A stretch of DNA of 14,088 nt from Planctomicrobium sp. (GTDB lineage Bacteria; Planctomycetota; Planctomycetia; Planctomycetales; Planctomycetaceae). Every line of letters begins with the position of its first letter. The first letter of the stretch is position 1. The DNA is taken from NCBI GenBank assembly GCA_018659505.1, contig JABJMI010000527.1, positions 1 through 14,088 on the forward strand, read 5' to 3'. The position numbers and the translations under genes were made by a program. Below are positions 8,301 to 14,088 of this stretch, piece by piece. The notes under the pieces were generated by a model, which saw nothing but the letters and a program-made list of their open reading frames with translations, was not told where the DNA came from and made no database searches.

Positions 8301-11300
8301 GGATTTTCTCTTCATGATTGATTTGGACTGATCGACAAGTTGATGTGCCATTGAGAGAAGTCAGGTAAACGAGCTGGTACAAATCCCCAGCGGAAACATC
8401 CTCAGTCAGACCGGGGACCACGAAGAAATCAGTAATCGTAGAGTCGTTGTTCGACTTCCCTGCAATCGATGTTCTGGTTAGGGGTTTGGGGAAACCTGAG
8501 CTGACATCATAGATTTCCATCGTCAAACGATCATCATTTGAAATGAGATACAACGACTTGCTGTCAGGACCAAAGTGAGCAACTTTGTAATCAGTGACCT
8601 GGGGAGTTGATTCCGATGGAAATTGATCGGTCAATGCGTAGTCAACGGGTTCACCATTTTTTAATGACCAAACCCGTTTGTAATTCCGACCCGTTGCGAC
8701 AATCAATTTTTCGTCTGGAGAGATTGCGAGGTGAACTCGACCTTTTAAGTCTTCAAAAGCAACGGATTTCAAATTCGCAACAGAAGTTGGTAGACCTACA
8801 GGGGTATATAAGATCTCAATTTTCGTCGGAGTCGCATAGGCGATGACCCGTCCAGTCGCACCGATAGCAGCGGTCTTGAGATCACCTTCAACACTACGAA
8901 TTTGCGATGTGCGTCGGTCTCGCAAATCACGCGCCTTAGTGATAATGGCTCGTCTTCTCCGAACAAATTCTGGATTGAAGCCAACTTCTCCTTCGCCGAT
9001 TTCGGATTTTGCTAACGCTGATTTGACAACATCTAAAGCTTCTTCAAATTGACCAAGCTGCACAAACAGGTCGAATTCCAGATTAAATCTATTCCATTCA
9101 GTATCGAGGAGATTGATTTGTGCTTGAATTTTCGCTTTCTCTGCGATCTTCATGTCTGCTTCGGCTTTTGCTAATTCTTTATTCGCTTTCTTTACAGCAT
9201 CTAATGCACCTTTTGCCTTCTTTGTTTCATCCGCAGCTAACTTTTTAGCTTCCTCTGCTTTTTTGATCTCAGTATCTGCAATTTCTTTAGCAGCCTTAGC
9301 TTTTTCTGTTTCCTTCATCGCAATCTTGGATTGCTCGTCCGCTTCAGCTTTGACGACTTTGATCTCCTCCTCAGTTTCTACAAGTAACTTTTCAGCTGCT
9401 TCCGTCTTCTTGTCTGCTATATCAGTCAGTTTTTCAGCTTGAGTCGCTTTCTCAAGTGCCTTTTCAGCTTTAGCACTTTCTGTTTTTGCTTCAGCGATCG
9501 CGACATCGGCTTTCTCTTTCTCTTTCTTTGCACTCGACTCAGCCATCTGCGCAAGAGTCGTTTTCGCTTCCAACTGCTGGAACTGAAAAGCTGTAAAGAG
9601 CCCGAGACCCACAATCCCTACAGCAAGAACCGACCATGTTCGTTTGATGAGCGTTCGGCGACCACGTGAGCGCGAAAGATTCTTCCGTAAGGAGTTGAAC
9701 TCGGGTTCTTCATTGCCTTCAATCAAGTGTATTCCAAGGTCGAAATCGCCTTTTAGTAGGGCAAGTTCTGCAAAACCTTTGCGAGCGATTTTGTCACCCA
9801 AGGTTGCACGTTCATTGTTGGGCCACTTGCGAAGCGCTTCGCTGAAGAGTGCGACTGAAGCCTGGAAATTATCGTAATTTTGGTTCTTGTCGCCGGTCTC
9901 CGCAGCACGGTAAAATTCTTCAGCGTGACCGGTGATGCGGTATTGGCGAATACACTCCTGCATTTCTTCGACAGTTTGGAAACGATGAACCGGGTTGGTT
10001 GCCATCGCTTTGAAAGCAATGTCCATTAACTCACCAGGGTGGGTGACCTGACGTTCGATCTGGTTTGTCATGACGGCAGTAACAATAGAAGCAAATTGCT
10101 CCTGCGGATTCTCAAGTTCCCAGAATTCACGGAGTAAGTGAGGAGGAAAACCTTCCAGTAGCTCAAAGAGAATCGCCCCCAGCAGGTAGATATCTGAATG
10201 TTCGCCGATTGCAGAAATGTCATCGCTGACCAGTTCCGGAGCCATATACACAGGCGTCCCAGCTCCTCCCCGATAATCTAAGAGAATACTTTCTGGCTTA
10301 GGGAACCGCTCATTCGTGACAGCAAGTCCCCAGTCGAGAACGATGACTTCACCATAAGCTCCAACGACGACATTCTCGGGTTTCAGGTCTCGATTGACGA
10401 CTCCGCGAGAATGAGCATAAGCCACCGCGTCGCACATTTTCATGAAAATGTCGAGGTTGTCTTCCAGAGATTTTTCACGGATTGTCTTATCCCAGGAGAC
10501 TCCCATCACTTTCTTCATCGAGTAGAAGAGTTTACCGTCGTCGGTGCGCCCGAGATCGTGAATGGGAACGATATTGGGATGAACCAGGTTCGCTGTCACA
10601 ACTGCTTCTGAGACGAACATTTCTTGTTCGTAACGAGCCGACCCTTCTTTGGGCTTCAAAGACTTGATCGCCAGCTCACGATTCAACGAAGACTGCCGAG
10701 CCTCGTACACAATTCCCATATTCCCTTTTCCAAGTTCACTAAGAACGTCGTACTCTGGAATTTCTGGATTGTCGACGAAAGCATTTAAGAAACCTTCTGC
10801 CTCTTCATTGCGATTTGGAATTCGATTGCGGACACCCGAGACATACCCTTTGATGCTCTTTTCTCGAATCTGTAACTGCCAGGAACTTTTGCCACCACTG
10901 GGAGAGACCCGATTCAGCTGACCGGTCCCGCCGTCAGGCAAATCGATGGTCCGGAAAGAATCAGATTGTTTTGGATCCAGGATTCGATTCACAGAGTCAG
11001 CGGGAAGCTCGATAGTGCTTGTGAAGTCTGAATCTTGAAAGCGATCCATCGGGACTTCCATCGTCTCGATACAATCACCATCGTCACTGGCCAGATCGTC
11101 ATCAAACTGAGTTCCATAAGCATCAAGCAGATTGCACTCAGTATCAGTCCCGTTTGTTTTGAAGACTTGCTGAAAAGTCGCGTGGTTCGGCAGATCTTTC
11201 TCTGTTCCTCCAGGGCCAGATGGAGGAGCATAAGTTTGATAGGCTGGCGGAGCTGCAGGAGCACCGATGCCAAACTCTGCCTGAGAGGGGGCTTTCCCTG

Positions 11301-11391
11301 AAGGAGGTTGCATCGTAGGTGCGAGAGTCCCATAAGCCTGATTGTTAGAATTACCAGATCCAGACATCGAAGACTTTGAAGAACGATTCAT
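5368..11391 (-). CDS. Giant transmembrane Ser/Thr protein kinase with coiled coil and WD40 propellers
   Basis: The 2007-residue protein reads, in order: a disordered Gly/Ser/Pro/Gln-rich N-terminus (1-100); an acidic linker with three T-[IM]-[ED]-[LV]-P motifs (110-152); a kinase domain (about 214-485) with GKGNMG (221-226), AIK Lys243, Glu262, NRDLKPEN (333-340), DWG (353-355), APE (384-386), Asp400 and Arg470; a possible TPR-like helical segment (491-560); a basic stretch and one membrane helix (about 586-602); an Ala/Glu/Lys coiled coil (603-765); a helical hairpin (766-825); then WD40-like blades to the end. Blade-end motifs such as RVWSL 907, ELWQW 1122, SVWDA 1359, RVWDT 1419, VVWDM 1468, RRWTI 1511, HLWKL 1681, KLWNW 1770, SIWTL 1888 and LEWDW 1942 indicate about 18 blades. 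The HRD histidine is replaced by Asn, but Asp, Lys and Asn are kept, so activity is likely. The topology implies a cytoplasmic kinase and extracytoplasmic propellers. The ATG has AAGG six bases upstream. Confidence 0.93.
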   Translation of the reverse strand: MNRSSKSSMSGSGNSNNQAYGTLAPTMQPPSGKAPSQAEFGIGAPAAPPAYQTYAPPSGPGGTEKDLPNHATFQQVFKTNGTDTECNLLDAYGTQFDDDLASDDGDCIETMEVPMDRFQDSDFTSTIELPADSVNRILDPKQSDSFRTIDLPDGGTGQLNRVSPSGGKSSWQLQIREKSIKGYVSGVRNRIPNRNEEAEGFLNAFVDNPEIPEYDVLSELGKGNMGIVYEARQSSLNRELAIKSLKPKEGSARYEQEMFVSEAVVTANLVHPNIVPIHDLGRTDDGKLFYSMKKVMGVSWDKTIREKSLEDNLDIFMKMCDAVAYAHSRGVVNRDLKPENVVVGAYGEVIVLDWGLAVTNERFPKPESILLDYRGGAGTPVYMAPELVSDDISAIGEHSDIYLLGAILFELLEGFPPHLLREFWELENPQEQFASIVTAVMTNQIERQVTHPGELMDIAFKAMATNPVHRFQTVEEMQECIRQYRITGHAEEFYRAAETGDKNQNYDNFQASVALFSEALRKWPNNERATLGDKIARKGFAELALLKGDFDLGIHLIEGNEEPEFNSLRKNLSRSRGRRTLIKRTWSVLAVGIVGLGLFTAFQFQQLEAKTTLAQMAESSAKKEKEKADVAIAEAKTESAKAEKALEKATQAEKLTDIADKKTEAAEKLLVETEEEIKVVKAEADEQSKIAMKETEKAKAAKEIADTEIKKAEEAKKLAADETKKAKGALDAVKKANKELAKAEADMKIAEKAKIQAQINLLDTEWNRFNLEFDLFVQLGQFEEALDVVKSALAKSEIGEGEVGFNPEFVRRRRAIITKARDLRDRRTSQIRSVEGDLKTAAIGATGRVIAYATPTKIEILYTPVGLPTSVANLKSVAFEDLKGRVHLAISPDEKLIVATGRNYKRVWSLKNGEPVDYALTDQFPSESTPQVTDYKVAHFGPDSKSLYLISNDDRLTMEIYDVSSGFPKPLTRTSIAGKSNNDSTITDFFVVPGLTEDVSAGDLYQLVYLTSLNGTSTCRSVQINHEEKIPVLENDEAFDDSRSGQLRQEEMKGLIVSRDYQRMAIRIGDKNIQVFERTTSGVPYQPIKGSAFVECDTTITSFEFSTDGQQLLAGTKSGYLELWQWNQGEMTYAEFQPSDDLKLWKEHRIGGLSANPLQCSFVGAGSDNVLAIGLTDQGNRESGHSIVNWNLPDYDEYQKSIANLGEKLFEVPIFLKDKVQAKSADSVTRVDAESFTSKIKPVIDFSALQSVAVYQDEEASEEKDSEEKVLRWPVSRSAESAKFSQDGQRIIVAADDRAAHVFARNKATVMIAGGRRSRFYEPDRNIFEEGHIPELSEIMFLPPDGSRLLTKDFFGAVSVWDASIDEDGYAREVSRMLTSDFGLAVSPDGRWVVASARDSKEEVDENGKLVSRPVFVARVWDTKDFESNPSPDAVRTFGGMHERLITAIAVSPDSTTIVTADRRGHIVVWDMMTAEVIAEINGQHENDQISGIEFLNNNELISTGFDGRVRRWTIKQKDLEEIKDPRFAFLRESGIDDYIISLKISPNRRQFSTVSVKTGGRNQDRKTENLVRLTVWSVDTPQESKDLFSKPWPVNVSEFDQGVSWSIDGKTLAHIYPVTTTTLGNDLVSELSLYDTETWKVTRKYQPKGLTGTASKIAFSPVMHADNKEQIATFDGRVAHLWKLGDGDHLAEFRSHETVYSADFSSDRMLVATASDSLRIFISDERSNNHGSTIIRITDAHSGRVEEVEFTDKPDKYDFLSLGGDRKIKLWNWDWKRNEASNPPAQPAVTINLAEDQTDADSPWDKSLQWTSSLNWSPSENLIAATFAGDLHLYQRQGEIFEEIELKLPEEFNVKFNSCAISADEKQIAAGGVRLLEDGRTLESFSSIWTLRDGQPPLLNAIFKGNHSPNRNSDQVAGTTAIAFGPDGFTLLTGGTDGTLLEWDWDDRKADSDEIPEGDQFTSYKVENENPHTATINSIDVSKKGDIITSGGDGHVAFWPAIDLDL

Positions 11392-11397
11392 GCCCTA

Positions 11398-11401
11398 CCT
11401 T
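11398..11401 (-). promoter_or_regulatory. Ribosome-binding site of the large kinase gene
   Basis: On the minus strand AAGG lies six bases before the ATG (11389-11391), within AAAAAGGTAGGGC. It is one of the few plausible Shine-Dalgarno sequences in the window and supports this ATG as the start. Confidence 0.5.
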
Positions 11402-11606
11402 TTTCATCAAAATGAATTGAGGATGACAAAACGCACACCGCGACAGTGCAGATGGTGTCATCAACGAAATCAAAAACATCAAACAGACAGATTACGCAGG
11501 AATTCCCTACGTATAAAATAACCGATATTTGCTCTAAACAGCGAACATCAACTCAAAAAAAAAGATTTTCAAAAAACCTAAATGACTTATAGTAAGAGTA
11601 TTATTG

Positions 11607-11649
11607 AAGTTGCACATCGAATCTAGGGCAATATCTAAGTTGCATCGAA
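11607..11649. repeat. Short direct repeat AAGTTGCA(CA)TCGAA
   Basis: AAGTTGCACATCGAA (11607-11621) is followed 30 bases later by AAGTTGCATCGAA (11637-11649), the same sequence lacking one CA. Such spaced repeats can be operators, being about three helical turns apart, but they could also be chance. They lie about 215 to 260 bases upstream of the large kinase gene. Confidence 0.35.
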
Positions 11650-11696
11650 ACGTAACTCTGAGGCGGACTGATACATTAGATTGCGACATTGAGACA

Positions 11697-11735
11697 TAAA
11701 ATCAGCCCAGTGAGAAAATCCCTCCCTGGGCTGAT
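11697..11735 (-). terminator. Intrinsic terminator of the giant surface-protein gene
   Basis: ATCAGCCCAG (11701-11710) and CTGGGCTGAT (11726-11735) are exact reverse complements, a 10-bp stem with a 15-base loop. On the minus strand the stem runs into TTTTATG-like sequence (GATTTTATG), a short U-tract. It starts 13 bases past the TAA at 11749-11751, which separates this gene from the downstream kinase. Confidence 0.75.
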
Positions 11736-11748
11736 GCAGCAGTTCATG

Positions 11749-14088
11749 TTAGTTCGAGGAGTTGCCGCCGAAGATTCGGCTGAGCAAAGAAGCATTCCGA
11801 ACGCGGCGTCCTTCGATGGAAGACTTCTTACGATTCAGGTTCGAAACTGCCAAAACACTACCAACTCCGATGGCACTCGCTTGGTGGCTGCCATCTAGTC
11901 GCTGAATTTGATCAGTCTCATCTAAAAGCGAAACGGTATCCTGTTCTTCTTCGACTTTCTCAGGTACCTCTTGTTTATCGGCCTCAGGGTCCGCCTCGTT
12001 CATATCGCTGTTCTCGACAGGTTCGACTTCTGCATCACCATCGAGGGGAATCGGTTCCAGTCGGAGTTCTGGGAACTCCATCGGTAAATCTTCAATCGCA
12101 GGAATCGGACGACCACCAGAGACATCAAATTTCAGAATGGGTCGCTCTAAAGTCACACTTTGCCCAGCGTTATTGACTTTGGTTGTAATCAACCAGAGTT
12201 CGTAATCCTGCTCATCGGGAATGTTATTGTCATCCACGTACTGTTTCAGCGTTTTTGGATCGAGCAGCGATTCACCGTTATCTTCAGAAATCTGCTCATC
12301 AATAATTTCATAACCCGCTTCACCTTCATTCCGCCGCAATTGGAAGTAATCAAACGACTGCGAAGAAACCCCAACACGCGAAGCAACAGGTGCTTCGACA
12401 TTCACAACCGTCAAAGGAACAGCAATTTGTACTGGTTCCGGATTCGGAGGAGCAGGGTTTGGTTGTGGGGCGGGATCGTTTTCAAGGACGGGTGGAAGTG
12501 GAGTGTTAACGAAATTAAACTCTGCCCTTCCATCTTCAAACCCAGTATCTGTTGTTAATGGATCATTGTCACCCGCAGTTTGAGAGATAATCCCGTCTGG
12601 AACTGCTTCGTTAGCACCGTTTTGGTCGACACGATTTCCGGCTACTGAAATCGATTCGTGATGCGAGACGCCAAATCGAACCGTTGCAGTACCTCCGTTG
12701 TTTGCAACAATGTCATTGACGTCGAGAACGCTGTACACATGACCAAATGTGTAAGTTCGATCGTCATTTGCAAGGAAGTCGATCAAGTCGCTCTCCGAGT
12801 CAATCACATTGTCCGTACCAGCAAGATCAGGGAAATCGGCAGGGTTGACTGTAATGTCTCCATCATTCACATCTTGCCAATCGATGTCGACACGCAAGTT
12901 TTCTTCCCCAGCATTACCAATGTCGACCATAAACGCCGCTTGGGTTGTCAATCCACCGTCAAGGGATGTGGGTGACAGAGAAGCTGCTATTGGATTCCCA
13001 ATACCCTGATAAAACGCAGTTCCGCCTTCGCTTGGGCGAGAGGCGAACGTAATGGCGACTCCACCATCAGTTCGAATCTCCACGCCGTCAGCAATCGTAA
13101 CTGTACCGTCGACCCCCATTGCATCACTATCAGCGACAATCGTCACTGAATCTGAAGTCGTTGCAGATGAGGCAAGGTCAGCAGAGTTCTCATCGGTTGT
13201 GATGATCACATTTGATTGCAGAGTGATGTCGCCAGTAGCTGAAAGCGAGATCGACTCGCCGTCAGTAGCCATTGAGGTGTCTATCGTTGGCGTCATGATG
13301 TCAGACGAATAAATGAATCTTTGATTCGCTGCATTGTCGACTCCAATAATCGTCAAATCACCTCCTGACTCAATTGTTATGTCGCCACCAGATGCTCCCA
13401 CTGCAACATTCGCAACAGCGTGGGGGATAGCTGCGACATTCATATCGAATCGCATTCCGTTTGTTGCGAAAGTTGTGTAAGCACCACTCACAGTCGCATG
13501 CGGAATCGCCTGAGCTACTAAAACATTGATGTTCAAATCATTTGCATCAGTAAACGAAATGTCACCATTGTCCGAAGCATTAAACGCTGCGAACTCATCA
13601 ACTATGTTATCCATCGTTAATGTGATTGCAGTATCGGCGGTTGCAGCATCTTGGCGGACATTGAGTTCATTAGCTGTAACAATTGCCGTTTGAGTGACGG
13701 CTCCGTTGGCAGCCAATCGTACGTCACTGTTTCCGCCAGCAGCGTTCACAGCAGCATTCACCGTCAGGCTTCCTGCTGTGTCGATCAAGATATCGCCAGC
13801 GAGAACGTCTAATGTTTCGAAGACGCCGTCTCCGTCAGTATCTCGACTTGCTACTGCTGCACCTCCATTGGTTGTTGACACACCGGATGTCGCAACGAAA
13901 CTCGCGTTTCCGTTACTGGCGGCGGTGACAGTATCAATTGTCAAGGCATTGCCGCTTTGGAAGGTGATGATTCCGCCATCCGCATTCATACTGCCATTTG
14001 CATCATTGGCATTCGTTGCAGCGAAAATATTGACAGAGTTGACGTAGCCAAGGTCGATATCGTGTGCCAAGTCTGCGTCAATATCGGC
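11749..14088 (-). CDS. Giant beta-strand-repeat surface protein, C-terminal 779 residues (5' end outside window)
   Basis: The frame is open through the right edge, so only the C-terminal part is seen; the first in-frame start-like codon (TTG, 14068-14070) is not a credible beginning. The first 350 residues are rich in Ala, Gly, Asp, Asn, Ser and Thr, with recurring 'GDI-I--GGDLTI' and 'ISLSATGDITLQSN' strands, as in filamentous-haemagglutinin-like or autotransporter beta-helices. A domain at roughly residues 376-526 has features resembling PKD-type extracellular domains ('TYTFGHVYSV'). It is followed by a Pro/Asn linker (about 529-556), a mixed domain (about 557-660), an acidic Glu/Asp-rich stretch (666-731) and a tail with a short hydrophobic AIGVGSVLAV followed by basic RKK and GRR clusters. 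No cysteine occurs in the visible part. A secreted or cell-surface role, adhesive or structural, is inferred. No catalytic motif is visible. Confidence 0.7.
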   Translation of the reverse strand, partial: ADIDADLAHDIDLGYVNSVNIFAATNANDANGSMNADGGIITFQSGNALTIDTVTAASNGNASFVATSGVSTTNGGAAVASRDTDGDGVFETLDVLAGDILIDTAGSLTVNAAVNAAGGNSDVRLAANGAVTQTAIVTANELNVRQDAATADTAITLTMDNIVDEFAAFNASDNGDISFTDANDLNINVLVAQAIPHATVSGAYTTFATNGMRFDMNVAAIPHAVANVAVGASGGDITIESGGDLTIIGVDNAANQRFIYSSDIMTPTIDTSMATDGESISLSATGDITLQSNVIITTDENSADLASSATTSDSVTIVADSDAMGVDGTVTIADGVEIRTDGGVAITFASRPSEGGTAFYQGIGNPIAASLSPTSLDGGLTTQAAFMVDIGNAGEENLRVDIDWQDVNDGDITVNPADFPDLAGTDNVIDSESDLIDFLANDDRTYTFGHVYSVLDVNDIVANNGGTATVRFGVSHHESISVAGNRVDQNGANEAVPDGIISQTAGDNDPLTTDTGFEDGRAEFNFVNTPLPPVLENDPAPQPNPAPPNPEPVQIAVPLTVVNVEAPVASRVGVSSQSFDYFQLRRNEGEAGYEIIDEQISEDNGESLLDPKTLKQYVDDNNIPDEQDYELWLITTKVNNAGQSVTLERPILKFDVSGGRPIPAIEDLPMEFPELRLEPIPLDGDAEVEPVENSDMNEADPEADKQEVPEKVEEEQDTVSLLDETDQIQRLDGSHQASAIGVGSVLAVSNLNRKKSSIEGRRVRNASLLSRIFGGNSSN

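Larger units (their letters stand above)
11392..11748. other. 357-base intergenic region upstream of the large kinase
   Basis: No coding frame is convincing. The part next to the kinase is AT-rich, with a run of nine A at about 11555-11563. A weak minus-strand promoter candidate is TTTAGA, 17 bases, TATACG (complement of about 11511-11540), with four of six matches in each box. The far end holds the terminator of the giant surface-protein gene, and a short direct repeat lies at 11607-11649. The kinase is probably transcribed from its own promoter here. Confidence 0.45.

Noticed and set aside
9152..9442. 96-codon plus-strand frame of Ala/Ser/Phe-rich sequence resembling a membrane protein
   Set aside because: It is the antisense image of the Ala/Glu/Lys coiled coil, whose codons read as hydrophobic residues on the other strand.
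10387..10395. Large kinase as a pseudokinase because of NRD
   Set aside because: The catalytic Asp, the following Lys and Asn, the ATP-binding Lys and the DWG Asp are all present, so loss of activity is not supported.
12160..12558. 132-codon plus-strand frame
   Set aside because: It is antisense to the giant surface protein gene, and its composition is not protein-like compared with the clear sense frame.
14068..14070. TTG as the start of the last minus-strand gene
   Set aside because: The same frame and composition continue to the window edge, so the gene is truncated by the window rather than starting here.
1..14088. CRISPR array, tRNA, rRNA, transposase, phage or toxin-antitoxin genes
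   Set aside because: Looked for and not seen: no regularly spaced repeats, no cloverleaf-like or ribosomal sequence recognised, and no protein of those classes among the sense frames.

Overview
The window looks like a stretch of a planctomycete chromosome. The basis is family knowledge, not a database search. The clues are two Hanks-type Ser/Thr kinases with planctomycete-style layouts (one fused to a membrane segment, an Ala/Glu/Lys coiled coil and many WD40-like blades), a formylmethanofuran:tetrahydromethanopterin formyltransferase in a bacterial setting, an AsmA-like C-terminus, the end of a giant beta-strand-repeat surface protein, and mostly weak or absent Shine-Dalgarno sequences. Base composition looks fairly even from end to end (by eye), and I see no transposase, integrase, tRNA, rRNA or CRISPR.

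Plus-strand half (1-5267). The window opens inside a gene for an AsmA-like envelope protein (C-terminal 191 residues). A 375-base gap follows. It holds an imperfect inverted pair of a 'CCRCAGAG...CACGGAG' motif, about 160 bases end to end, that looks like a small dispersed or mobile repeat. Next comes ftr (C1 transfer on tetrahydromethanopterin), which has no ATG start. After 36 bases comes a polytopic membrane protein resembling GT-C glycosyltransferases, with a TATAAT box so close to its ATG that the mRNA could be leaderless. Two small hairpins lie in the next gap, before a 417-residue soluble Ser/Thr protein kinase.

Minus-strand half (5368-14088). Converging on the first kinase is a 2007-residue transmembrane kinase: a disordered N-terminus with three T-[IM]-[ED]-[LV]-P motifs, a kinase domain with NRD and DWG variants, a possible TPR-like linker, one membrane helix, a roughly 160-residue coiled coil and about 18 WD40-like blades. 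A clear intrinsic terminator sits in the 100-base convergent gap and serves this gene. Upstream on the same strand, across a 357-base gap with its own terminator, is the last 779 residues of a giant repetitive secreted or surface protein ending in an acidic, short hydrophobic, basic tail.

How the parts fit: the two kinases plausibly belong to the expanded planctomycete phospho-signalling repertoire. The large one probably senses outside the cytoplasm through its propellers. AsmA-like, GT-C-like and surface-protein genes point to cell-envelope work, while ftr is metabolic. No tightly coupled operon is visible, and nothing here amounts to a demonstrably new system. The most unusual items are the architecture of the large kinase, the ftr start region and the paired inverted repeat.
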